From the NCBI RefSeq assembly GCF_002293435.1, contig NZ_DBDF01000184.1, positions 1 to 17,287 of the forward strand: DNA of 17,287 nucleotides, given 5' to 3'. This stretch comes from Bacteroides sp. UBA939 (GTDB taxonomy: Bacteria > Bacteroidota > Bacteroidia > Bacteroidales > Bacteroidaceae). Position numbers and translations under genes: made by a program. Shown piece after piece: positions 1-6,954 of this stretch (position 1 is its first letter; each line of letters starts with the position of its first letter). The notes beneath the pieces are model-generated. The model did not search any database. It was given only the letters and a program-made list of their open reading frames with translations, and was not told the origin of the DNA.

Positions 1-19
1 ATGCACTAAGCCGAATGCT

Positions 20-85
20 TACAATCATTGGGTATGATTGGTACAATCATTGGGTATGATTCCTACAATCATTACGTATGATTCC
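20..85. repeat. Three tandem 22-bp repeats, each with an internal dyad
   Basis: Units lie at 20-41, 42-63 and 64-85, all exactly 22 bp and all beginning TACAATCATT. Units 1 and 2 differ only in their last two bases (GG or CC). Unit 3 differs from unit 2 at two central bases (TGGGT becomes TACGT). Each unit holds the inverted pair AATCAT and ATGATT separated by 5 bp. The array ends about 100 bp before the HU-related gene. A 22-bp period is about two helical turns, so three copies would place a dimeric protein on one DNA face. A binding-site array for a regulator, possibly the HU-like product itself, is inference. No canonical promoter was seen between the array and the gene. Confidence 0.7.
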
Positions 86-184
86 TAATTCAATCCGGTA
101 GTCAAACAGACACACTCCCGGTATCAGCATGGATGACAGATAATATCAGTGTAGATAACAAATAATAAAAGGAGGAAACAGAAA

Positions 185-583
185 ATGGCATTTTATAAAA
201 AAGAGAAGCGTGAAGGAAAATGGCATCCCAGAGCGGTTACAAAAGGGCGTCCTTATACAACGGATGATGTGGCACGGCGATTGTCGGAGATGTCCACCGT
301 GAGTCCGGGTGACACGTATGCCGTGCTCGTAAATCTTGGCCCTGTGCTGGCAAAGATGATGAGCCAGGGGCGGTCGGTACAGTTAAAGGGTGTGGGGACG
401 TTGTATTACACCTGTCAGTCCGTTGGGAAAGGCGTGGATACCCCCGAAGAAGTAAACCCGGGGCAAATTGGCGCCGTAAAAGTACGCTTCATCCCTGAAT
501 ATACCCGGGGAAATCGCGGACAGGTGACGGAACGAACACTTATAGACTCGGACCTGGAGTGGATAGATGCGGATGAGTTGTAG
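185..583 (+). CDS. HU-related DNA-binding protein (Bacteroidetes HU-like family)
   Basis: This 132-residue protein resembles the HU/IHF-related proteins common in Bacteroidales. Residues 1-15 are a short basic lead-in (FYKKEKREGKWHPRAV). Residues 23-60 form the helical dimerisation part (TTDDVARRLSE...TYAVLVNLGPVLAKMM). Residues 61-80 carry the HU-like turn GRSVQLKGVGTLYYT. Residues 81-110 match the beta-arm region (GAVKVRFIPEYTRG). The tail (111-132) is acidic and ends DADEL. Start choice is firm because a strong Shine-Dalgarno (AGGAGG, 170-175) sits just upstream of ATG 185. The likely role is binding and bending DNA as a dimer in the nucleoid. The gene stands alone, convergent with the QueG-like gene. 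Many relatives are followed by an amidase gene, and none is present here. The family call is from memory of the fold. Confidence 0.88.
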   Translation: MAFYKKEKREGKWHPRAVTKGRPYTTDDVARRLSEMSTVSPGDTYAVLVNLGPVLAKMMSQGRSVQLKGVGTLYYTCQSVGKGVDTPEEVNPGQIGAVKVRFIPEYTRGNRGQVTERTLIDSDLEWIDADEL

Positions 584-643
584 GCTTTGGTCATGCAAAA
601 TGAGATTGTAGCCGGCGGATTGGTTATGCAAAATGGAAAATAA
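584..643 (+). other. In-frame sequence beyond the HU-gene stop, with a 33-bp period duplication
   Basis: After TAG at 581-583 the HU frame stays open for 19 more codons (ALVMQNEIVAGGLVMQNGK) to TAA at 641-643. The stretch contains a duplicated 16-mer, TTGGTCATGCAAAATG at 587-602 and TTGGTTATGCAAAATG at 620-635, 33 bp apart. That is 11 codons, giving LVMQN twice. An internal ATG at 593 would give a 16-residue peptide, but no ribosome binding site is obvious. It could be a remnant of a longer C-terminal tail cut off by a stop, or a chance duplication. No function is claimed. Confidence 0.4.
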
Positions 644-662
644 GTGCCGGTATTGCTTATTT
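638..662 (+). terminator. Weak AT-rich hairpin after the HU-related gene
   Basis: Arms AAATAAG (638-644) and CTTATTT (656-662) enclose an 11-nt loop and are followed by ATTTTGG. The position fits a terminator for the + strand gene, but the stem is AT-rich and the T tract is broken. Confidence 0.35.
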
Positions 663-694
663 ATTTTGGAAATAACACGAATTATTTTAAATAC

Positions 695-732
695 GATTAA
701 AATTTCATGATTAAACCGAATGAATTTTAATC
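695..732. terminator. 10-bp perfect inverted repeat at the end of the QueG-like gene
   Basis: GATTAAAATT (695-704) and AATTTTAATC (723-732) are exact reverse complements with an 18-nt spacer. The right arm contains the TAA stop of the - strand gene (727-729). The sequence lies between convergent genes, so a bidirectional AT-rich terminator is plausible. It could equally be chance in AT-rich DNA. Confidence 0.35.
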
Positions 733-1425
733 ACTACGGATGCTAAAACTCATATACTTCTGCGTCCACGGACAATGTACCATACATTTCAGGCAAGTGG
801 TACATTTCTCAACATCCACCATTTCCTCACGGGGAATACCTGCTTGCCAGGTTCTTCCTTTCAGCGCTCCGGGTTGGCAAACATCCAGACATACCCTGCA
901 ACTTCCGCACTGAACCGCAGGTATAGCCTGCGATATCGTATCGACCGGAGCATCAGTCAGTATGCCGCCCCATACCTGACTGCAACCATATTCTTTGTTT
1001 ACCAACAGATTGTTTTTGCCAATCCAACCCAGCCCTGCATAGGTGGCTAATGTTTTCAGCGGAAGTGCCGATTGTGTGCCCTCAAAATTATTTGTTGCAA
1101 TCTGGTTGTCATCCGAAAGTGAATAAGCGTTATACCCGTTCTCCTCAATAAATTGGGCAACGAGGTCGGATATGCGATACATTTCCATTTCAAAACAGTA
1201 ATGCTCGTCATCGTCGAAATAGTTTCGGGCAATCATTTCGGGAACATAGTTGGGGTTGTCTCTAACCCTTTTCAGATACTCAGGAGTGCATTTTACGCCA
1301 AACAGCACCGCAGACGAAAATCCCCGATTTTGCTTTTGCGCTAAGTCGGAGATATCAACGAAATAGATAAACTCTATTCCATGTTGCTTCAATTCGTTCG
1401 TGATAGTTTCGTTGGATATAATCAT
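727..1425 (-). CDS. QueG-like protein with two [4Fe-4S] ferredoxin motifs (short form)
   Basis: The 232-residue protein shows the signature AGLGWIGKNNLL at residues 130-141, typical of epoxyqueuosine reductase relatives (COG1600). Two cluster motifs follow: C173-x2-C176-x2-C179-x3-C183 and C208-x2-C211-x2-C214-x3-C218 (ending CPW). The start at 1425 (MIISNETI) is preferred over an in-frame extension to 1521, because the extension would read through a strong terminator hairpin at 1450-1480 and has no protein-like composition. True QueG proteins exceed 300 residues, use cobalamin and have an acidic residue about a dozen positions before the GLGW motif. Here the equivalent place holds T117-Q118. 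The protein is therefore probably a redox paralog rather than a certain queuosine enzyme. No promoter is visible in the 24 bp between the hairpin and the start, so read-through from gcvP is possible. Confidence 0.75.
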   Translation of the reverse strand: MIISNETITNELKQHGIEFIYFVDISDLAQKQNRGFSSAVLFGVKCTPEYLKRVRDNPNYVPEMIARNYFDDDEHYCFEMEMYRISDLVAQFIEENGYNAYSLSDDNQIATNNFEGTQSALPLKTLATYAGLGWIGKNNLLVNKEYGCSQVWGGILTDAPVDTISQAIPAVQCGSCRVCLDVCQPGALKGRTWQAGIPREEMVDVEKCTTCLKCMVHCPWTQKYMSFSIRSD

Positions 1426-1444
1426 TTTGTTCTGATAAGTAACC

Positions 1445-1480
1445 AAAAAAGGGTATCTCAATCGTATACTGAGATACCCT
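1445..1480 (-). terminator. Intrinsic terminator downstream of gcvP
   Basis: Reading the - strand, an 11-bp perfect stem (1470-1480 paired with 1450-1460, core GGGTATCTCA with TGAGATACCC) has a 9-nt loop and is followed directly by TTTTTT (complement of 1445-1450). It lies 80 bp after the gcvP stop and 20-25 bp before the QueG-like start. It can act as the gcvP terminator, or as an attenuator controlling the next gene. Confidence 0.85.
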
Positions 1481-1560
1481 CTATATCGGACGCTACCGGT
1501 TTCACTCCGGAAGTTTCCCATGAAAACCTGTTTTCTACAAGGTTTATACTGGGAATTTAC

Positions 1561-4410
1561 CTATTCAAAGCATCCGTAGCACGTAGGCAACAGCTTGCGG
1601 TCGCCCAACGTATTGTCCACACGGGCTACGTTTACCCAGAATTTGTTTTCGCGTACACTTTGGATAGGATAAGCAGCCTTTTCGCGCGTATAGCTGTGCT
1701 CCCAATTATCGGCTACAACTTCATATTCGGGATGCGGGGCATTGACCAGCACGTTGTCCTGCTTGTCTGCCTTTCCTTCTTTTACTTCCTGAATTTCCTC
1801 CCAGATAGTCAGCATTACGTTCACGAAGTTATCCAGCTCGGTAAGGCTCTCGCTTTCCGTCGGCTCTATCATCAGCGTGCCATGAACGGGGAAGGAGAGG
1901 GTAGGAGCATGGTAACCATAGTCCATCAATCGTTTGGCAATGTCATTTTCGCTGATGCCTGTTTCTTCGTGCACCTTGCGACATTCCAGAATCATTTCAT
2001 GCCCTACGAAACCGGTGGCGCCACGATATACGATGCCATAGGTATCTTTCAGACAAGCCGCCAGGTAATTGGCACTGAGGATAGCGATTTTCGTTGCACG
2101 TGTCAGTCCTTCGGTTCCCATCATGCGGATGTAGCCGTAAGTGATGGGCAAGATGCCGGCACTGCCGAACGGAGCGGCGGATACGGTATTGGCAGAATTG
2201 TCGAACATCGGATGTCCCGGCAGGAATGGCACCAGATGTTCCGCTACGCAGATAGGGCCTACGCCCGGTCCACCGCCGCCGTGGGGCGATGCAAATGTCT
2301 TGTGCAGATTCAGGTGGCATACATCAGCACCGATAAATCCGGGGTTGGTCAGACCTACCTGAGCATTCATGTTGGCGCCATCCATATATACTTGCGCGCC
2401 GCAGGAGTGGATGATGTTGCAGATTTCTACGATTTCCGTTTCAAAGATGCCGTGCGTGGAAGGATAGGTAATCATCAGTGCGGCAAGGTCGTCCTTGTTT
2501 TCTTCTGCCTTGGTGCGCAGGTCGTCCATATCCACATTGCCCTGGTTGTCGCAGGCGCAAGTCACGGTGGTAAAACCAGCCTGGATGGCAGACGCCGGAT
2601 TTGTGCCGTGGGCTGAAGCAGGAATCAGGACTTTGTTGCGGTGTCCCTGACCGGTGCTTTCCAGATAGGCGCGGATAACACGAAGTCCCGCATACTCACC
2701 TGCCGCACCGGAGTTAGGTTGCAGACTGACACCTGCGAATCCGGTAATTGTTTTCAGTTCCTCGCTGAGGTTATGTATCAATTCACGGTAGCCTTCTGCC
2801 TGGTCTTCGGGAACAAGCGGGTGCATGCACATAAATTCCGGACTGCTGAGAGGCAACATTTCTGCCGCAGCATTCAGTTTCATGGTGCAGGAACCGAGAG
2901 AAATCATGGAGTGGGCAAGGGAGATATCCTTGCGGTCGAGGCGTTTGATATAACGCATCATTTCCGTTTCCGTATGATATTTATTGAATACCTCGTGCGT
3001 CAGATAGGTGCTCCGGCGTTTCAGCTCCTCATTGATAATGCTGTTCACAGGTATATCGTTCACTTTTGCATAGTCTTTTCCTGCGGCAATAGCAAAGATG
3101 GATACTAACGCGTTGACTGCGGCAATATTCGTTGTCTCGTCCAGACTCATACCTACGTCTCCATTCTTGAAATAGCGCAAGTTGACTTCCTTGCTCAAGG
3201 CAATGGTACGTATCTCCTGAGAAGAAACAGTATCGGGTAAGGCAAAACGCAAGGTGTCGAAATACTGTGTGTTTATCTGCTTGTAGCCCAGATTATTGAT
3301 GGTTGCTTCCAGATATACGGCGATGCTATGGATACGTTCGGCAATGTTGAGGATGCCTTCCGCTCCGTGATACACAGCATAGAATCCGGCCATAGTGGCA
3401 AGCAAAGCCTGTGCGGTACAGATATTTGAAGTAGCCTTTTCCCGTTTGATATGCTGCTCACGCGTTTGCAGAGCCATACGGTAGCACGACTTTCCGTATT
3501 TGTCTTTAGACCAGCCAATGATGCGTCCCGGCATGTTGCGTTTGTACTCGTCGCGCGTGGCAAAGTATCCGGCAGAAGGACCTCCGTAGAACATTGGAGT
3601 GCCGAGGCGTTGTGTAGTTCCGAATACGATGTCGGCTCCCCATTCTCCCGGAGGGGTAAGCAGGGCGAGGCTCAGGATATCGGCGGCAACGGCTACCTTG
3701 CAATTGGCGGCATGTGCTTTTTCCACAAAGCTGCGGTAATCTTCCACGTTTCCACTTGCGTTGGGGTATTGCAATATGCAGGCAAAGATATCGGAGGTCA
3801 GTTCCAGTTCATTGTACTTGCCGGTGCGTATCTGTATGCCTTGCGGTATGGCGCGCGTGGTTATTACTGCTAATGTCTGCGGGAAGATGTTTTCGTCTAC
3901 GAATACCACGTTTGCACCCGACTTCTGCATATCGCGCGGACGCAGGGCATACATCATGGTAACAGCTTCGGCGGCGGCGGTAGCTTCGTCCAGTAGGGAA
4001 CAGTTGGCGAGCGGCATACCTGTCAGGTCGCAGACGGCTGTCTGGAAGTTCATCAATGCTTCGAGGCGTCCTTGTGACACTTCGGCTTGGTAGGGTGTAT
4101 AAGAGGTGTACCATACCGGGTTTTCGAATACATTGCGTTGGATAACGGCAGGGGTGATGGTGTTGTACCAGCCGAGGCCGATATACGTTGTGTAAAGTTT
4201 GTTTTTGGATGCCAACCGGGCTATGTGCTGTCCGAATTCGTATTCTGTCATCGGTTCGGGCAATGCCAAGGGTTCTTTCAGACGAATGTTTGCAGGGATG
4301 GTCTTTTCAATGAGTTCGTCCAGACTGCCGACTCCGATTTTACGGAGCATTTGCTCTTCGTCTTTTTTACTGATGCCGGTGTGGCGGTAAGTTAATAAGT
4401 CGCTTTTCAT
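1561..4410 (-). CDS. gcvP: Glycine dehydrogenase (decarboxylating), P-protein of the glycine cleavage system
   Basis: The 949-residue product is close to the E. coli GcvP length (957) and is the single-chain form with N- and C-terminal halves fused. It decarboxylates glycine with PLP and passes the aminomethyl group to the lipoyl arm of GcvH in the cytoplasm. The PLP lysine is K704 in NLHKTF, followed by SPHGGGGPGVGPI. The N-terminal half has the family stretch YIGLGWYNTITPAVIQRNVFENP near residue 100, and the C-terminal half has LGSCTMKLNAAAEM and SAHGTNPASA. The ATG at 4410 begins MKSDLLTYRHTGIS, where the domain begins. No gcvT, gcvH or lpd lies nearby, so partners must be encoded elsewhere. 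The 84 bp before the start show no glycine riboswitch-like structure and no clear TAnnTTTG promoter. The gene ends at a strong terminator. Confidence 0.97.
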   Translation of the reverse strand: MKSDLLTYRHTGISKKDEEQMLRKIGVGSLDELIEKTIPANIRLKEPLALPEPMTEYEFGQHIARLASKNKLYTTYIGLGWYNTITPAVIQRNVFENPVWYTSYTPYQAEVSQGRLEALMNFQTAVCDLTGMPLANCSLLDEATAAAEAVTMMYALRPRDMQKSGANVVFVDENIFPQTLAVITTRAIPQGIQIRTGKYNELELTSDIFACILQYPNASGNVEDYRSFVEKAHAANCKVAVAADILSLALLTPPGEWGADIVFGTTQRLGTPMFYGGPSAGYFATRDEYKRNMPGRIIGWSKDKYGKSCYRMALQTREQHIKREKATSNICTAQALLATMAGFYAVYHGAEGILNIAERIHSIAVYLEATINNLGYKQINTQYFDTLRFALPDTVSSQEIRTIALSKEVNLRYFKNGDVGMSLDETTNIAAVNALVSIFAIAAGKDYAKVNDIPVNSIINEELKRRSTYLTHEVFNKYHTETEMMRYIKRLDRKDISLAHSMISLGSCTMKLNAAAEMLPLSSPEFMCMHPLVPEDQAEGYRELIHNLSEELKTITGFAGVSLQPNSGAAGEYAGLRVIRAYLESTGQGHRNKVLIPASAHGTNPASAIQAGFTTVTCACDNQGNVDMDDLRTKAEENKDDLAALMITYPSTHGIFETEIVEICNIIHSCGAQVYMDGANMNAQVGLTNPGFIGADVCHLNLHKTFASPHGGGGPGVGPICVAEHLVPFLPGHPMFDNSANTVSAAPFGSAGILPITYGYIRMMGTEGLTRATKIAILSANYLAACLKDTYGIVYRGATGFVGHEMILECRKVHEETGISENDIAKRLMDYGYHAPTLSFPVHGTLMIEPTESESLTELDNFVNVMLTIWEEIQEVKEGKADKQDNVLVNAPHPEYEVVADNWEHSYTREKAAYPIQSVRENKFWVNVARVDNTLGDRKLLPTCYGCFE

Positions 4411-4493
4411 ATCAATAATATATATTTAAGTTGATTGTTTTTATTATTTAAGTTTCTCAAGTTATTCGTATAAACTAACTATAAAAAAACACT

Positions 4494-4571
4494 TTTCATC
4501 CGCAGATGACACAGATAACACAGATTAGGTTTTAAATAAATCCGCGTAATCTGTGTCATCTGCGGATGAAA
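4494..4571. repeat. Long inverted repeat made of 9-nt units (interspersed Bacteroides-type repeat)
   Basis: Arms of 23 bp (4494-4516 and 4549-4571) are exact reverse complements beginning TTTCATCCGCAGATGACAC. The left arm continues as three 9-nt units, CGCAGATGA, CACAGATAA and CACAGATTA (4501-4527). It lies between the MBL gene stop and the gcvP start, both on the - strand. A T-rich run on the - strand (complement of 4484-4490) follows the hairpin, so it can end transcription of the upstream operon. A related half copy at 17229-17263 shows this is a repeat family and not only a local terminator. The rest of the 4411-4657 gap is AT-rich, with nothing else recognised. Confidence 0.75.
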
Positions 4572-4657
4572 GATGATAAGCTTAATCTTTTGAAATATCC
4601 TCAAGTGGGGCGCTTTTGTTAGTCAACAACATAAATAACTTGTTATATTTCAGTCTT

Positions 4658-5296
4658 TTATCTGAAAAAAGGATTTTCTGCTTTCTCAAGCCCAATAGTG
4701 GTTGGCACACCGTGTCCCGGGTAGACAATTGTCTCGTTGGGCAGTACAAACAACCGGCTGCAAATATGTTCTTTCAGTTCGTCGAAGTTTCCTCCGGATA
4801 AGTCGGCACGTCCGATGCTACCTTGGAAGAGTACATCACCGGAGAACATGCAGTTGTCTGCGGCACAATAATATACCAAGCTTCCGGGTGAGTGCCCGGG
4901 TACATGGATGGCTTCCAGTTTTGTATTGCCGAAACTGATGATGTCACCGTCGTACAGATAGTGCCCCAGCGGCGCCGGTTCATCGTTCCATTGGAAACCA
5001 AACATACGGCTTTGTTTGGGAGCTTCGTCAATCCAGAACTCATCAGCTTGGTTCGCCTCTACTTGCAAACCGAATTCCTTCATCATGAATGTGTTTCCAA
5101 AGATATGATCCAGATGCAAATGTGTATTCAGGAGATGCTTTACATCCAGCCCGTTTTTAAGAATAAAGTTCTTTAATACTTGCTTTTCTTCCTCATAAAA
5201 GCAACCGGGGTCTATCACGGCAGCCTCAAGGGTATCATCCCACAGAACGTAACAGTTCACGGGGAACATATTAAACTCAAATCTTTTTATTTTCAT
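4658..5296 (-). CDS. Metallo-beta-lactamase fold hydrolase (glyoxalase II-like)
   Basis: The 212-residue protein has the full set of metal ligands of the superfamily: H59-x-H61-x-D63-H64 (THLHLDH), H135 in VPGHSPGS, D154 in FSGDVLF and H195 in YPGHGVPTTIG. The GRADLSGG segment (162-169) is typical of the small glyoxalase II-like group (COG0491, YcbL type). Such enzymes hydrolyse thioesters such as S-D-lactoylglutathione or other small esters; the substrate here cannot be read from sequence. It lacks the C-terminal helical domain of classical glyoxalase II. The start is supported by AAGGA 5-9 bp before ATG. It lies 36 bp after rsmG on the same strand and is probably the last gene of that operon. 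Confidence 0.88.
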   Translation of the reverse strand: MKIKRFEFNMFPVNCYVLWDDTLEAAVIDPGCFYEEEKQVLKNFILKNGLDVKHLLNTHLHLDHIFGNTFMMKEFGLQVEANQADEFWIDEAPKQSRMFGFQWNDEPAPLGHYLYDGDIISFGNTKLEAIHVPGHSPGSLVYYCAADNCMFSGDVLFQGSIGRADLSGGNFDELKEHICSRLFVLPNETIVYPGHGVPTTIGLEKAENPFFR

Positions 5297-5332
5297 AAAT
5301 TCCTTTTTAAAGTAGTAGCTACCACTTATTTA

Positions 5333-5953
5333 TTATAATCTTACATATACTACCTTTTTTGTTTTGAAGAACTCTTCATCGAAGTAGTCTTTCAAGTCAT
5401 ACATAACGGTTTTATGTTTGAAAGGCATGGCTTCGTATTCCAATTCACCGCCTTTCAGGCAAATCAGTCCGTTGGGCAAGGCATTTTGTTGTCCGGCGGC
5501 GATATTCTTACGGATAATTTTCAGTAAATCGGCAAGCGGCATAACGGCGCGACTTACAACAAAGTCGAATACTTGCTTTTCCTCTTCGGCGCGGGCATGG
5601 CGAAATGTGACGTTGCCCAGTCCGATGCTGTTTGCAACTTCTGTGGCGACGCGTACTTTTTTGCCTATGCTGTCTACAAGATGGAACTTCACTTCAGGAA
5701 AAAGGATGGCGAGGGGAATACCCGGAAAACCGCCGCCTGTTCCTAAGTCCATAATGCGGGTGCCTTTTGTGAAATTTATGATTTTGGCGATACCCAATGA
5801 ATGAAGTACATGGTGTTCATACAAGTTTTCTATGTCTTTGCGCGATATGACGTTTATTTTTGTATTCCAGTCGGTATAGAGTTCATAGAGGGTGGCAAAT
5901 TGTTGTTTCTGCACCTCCGTGAGGTTGGGAAAATACTTTAGAATGATTTCCAT
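5333..5953 (-). CDS. rsmG: 16S rRNA (guanine-N7)-methyltransferase RsmG
   Basis: This 206-residue protein matches RsmG (GidB), which methylates N7 of G527 in 16S rRNA using SAM. The SAM-binding loop is DLGTGGGFPGIPLA (residues 69-82), followed by VDSIGKKVRVATEVA at 93-107 and FVVSRAVMPL at 131-140, all standard for the family. The N-terminal helices include YELYTDWNTKINVISRKDIENLYEHHVLHS, where NVISRKD and the EHH are typical. ATG 5953 is preferred; a TTG three codons upstream would add only three residues. It begins 13 bp after the lipoprotein stop and precedes the MBL gene, so all three are likely cotranscribed. Loss of this enzyme gives low-level streptomycin resistance in other bacteria. 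Confidence 0.95.
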   Translation of the reverse strand: MEIILKYFPNLTEVQKQQFATLYELYTDWNTKINVISRKDIENLYEHHVLHSLGIAKIINFTKGTRIMDLGTGGGFPGIPLAILFPEVKFHLVDSIGKKVRVATEVANSIGLGNVTFRHARAEEEKQVFDFVVSRAVMPLADLLKIIRKNIAAGQQNALPNGLICLKGGELEYEAMPFKHKTVMYDLKDYFDEEFFKTKKVVYVRL

Positions 5954-5966
5954 GACAATCAATAAA

Positions 5967-6815
5967 TTACAGATCAGTTATTATTCCCGTATTGTCACTA
6001 AGCAGATGGGATATCATATTATAAGGTAAAGTGATTGTTACGGGTCCCATAACATAAGGAACTATTTCGTAGATATTATAGTAGAAAGTGATACCGTTTT
6101 CATCGAGATAGAAATTCTCAATCGGTTCCAAGTCGCCGGTGCTGGCGTATCCCATATCTTCCAGTTCCTGACGTGTATTGACTTTATTATCCGCCATCAA
6201 TTGAGTCCATAACAAGTTAGTGAGCGCTTCCGCATAGTCCGCCACAAAAATTTCTTCCAAACGTATCGGACGTAAGGTACGCAAATCTATGTTGAAGAAG
6301 GTAGACTTGTAAATTCCATGCGCCCCTCCGGTATATTCGTTGTAGTCGATACGGTAAACCAGCAGGTTTTTCTTATAAAACTGTATCCGGCTTTCGATAC
6401 TTTTATAATATGAGTACCAGGTGTTCATTGCAGATGAGCCTTCTTGTTCAGCCTCATCTTTTGCATACATCGGTTCCAAATCCTTAAGATAATCTTTGAT
6501 ATATTTCTCTTTATAGGTTGTGATGGCTTCTTCGGGCTTCAGTTTCATGTATCTCTCCCCGAAGAAGGCAGACTGAAAAAAGGTATTCAGGCTGTCTTTG
6601 AGTTTGTTATCGGACGACTTTCCGATATAAGTGAAATTGATAATAATATTACAGCCGGGTTTAGCCGTATCTTCAAAGAGATGGGCGGTTTCATTTACCT
6701 GGATACTGTCGAACTCCAGAGTTCCCGTATTATTATTCACTGTGTTACCACAAGAAAACAAAAAGCCACTTGCTGTAAGCATAATGGCAAGTAGGCTGAC
6801 ATATTGCTTTTTCAT
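5967..6815 (-). CDS. Lipoprotein with DUF4163/DUF3298-like (RsiV-type) domain
   Basis: The 282-residue protein has a type II signal peptide: MKKQ, a hydrophobic run, then lipobox LFSC with C22 as the predicted lipidated residue. The mature part resembles the periplasmic DUF4163 plus DUF3298 arrangement seen in RsiV-like proteins. The marker is YNEYTGGAHGIYKSTFFNIDL (GGAHG at 163-167), followed by LRPIRLEEIF and, near the C-terminus, FYYNIYEIVPYVMGPVTITLPY. Some relatives bind lysozyme or act as anti-sigma factors, but this one has no cytoplasmic domain and no sigma factor beside it, so that role should not be assumed. It is likely the first gene of an operon with rsmG (13 bp gap) and the MBL gene. 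A good promoter sits 50 bp upstream. Confidence 0.8.
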   Translation of the reverse strand: MKKQYVSLLAIMLTASGFLFSCGNTVNNNTGTLEFDSIQVNETAHLFEDTAKPGCNIIINFTYIGKSSDNKLKDSLNTFFQSAFFGERYMKLKPEEAITTYKEKYIKDYLKDLEPMYAKDEAEQEGSSAMNTWYSYYKSIESRIQFYKKNLLVYRIDYNEYTGGAHGIYKSTFFNIDLRTLRPIRLEEIFVADYAEALTNLLWTQLMADNKVNTRQELEDMGYASTGDLEPIENFYLDENGITFYYNIYEIVPYVMGPVTITLPYNMISHLLSDNTGIITDL

Positions 6816-6864
6816 TTAGTTTTTTATCGTTATATTCAACATCTCAATAGTTGTTCATTATCGA

Positions 6865-6892
6865 CAAATATAGAACATATAAACGAATACAA
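6865..6892 (-). promoter_or_regulatory. Candidate Bacteroides promoter for the lipoprotein-rsmG-MBL operon
   Basis: On the - strand, TATATTTG (complement of 6865-6872) matches the -7 consensus TAnnTTTG exactly. TTG (complement of 6890-6892) lies 17 bp upstream as a -33 element. The start codon is about 50 bp downstream. Confidence 0.6.
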
Positions 6893-6938
6893 CATATAAA
6901 AAATGAAAAAATAATAGGAACGAATACTTTTATCTGAC

Positions 6939-6946
6939 TATCTTTG
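6939..6946 (+). promoter_or_regulatory. Candidate -7 element for the metal-module genes, very close to the start codon
   Basis: TATCTTTG matches TAnnTTTG and is followed by TATCGG and then ATG at 6955, only 8 bp after the box. If it is used, the transcript would have almost no 5' leader. No good -33 TTTG is seen at the usual distance, so confidence is limited. Confidence 0.45.
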
Positions 6947-6954
6947 TATCGGAT

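Noticed and set aside
20..85. CRISPR-like array
   Set aside because: The units are directly adjacent with no spacers, there are only three, and no cas gene is near.
1381..2616. 411-codon open frame on the + strand
   Set aside because: It is antisense to gcvP and part of the QueG-like gene, runs across the terminator hairpin and has no protein-family feature. The gcvP frame is unmistakable.
4411..4494. Glycine riboswitch before gcvP
   Set aside because: Only 84 AT-rich bases lie between the start codon and the repeat, with no room for or sign of the conserved aptamer.
4494..4571. Insertion-sequence end or inverted-repeat-bounded transposon
   Set aside because: The arms are 32 bp apart with no coding content, no transposase lies nearby and no target-site duplication was seen.
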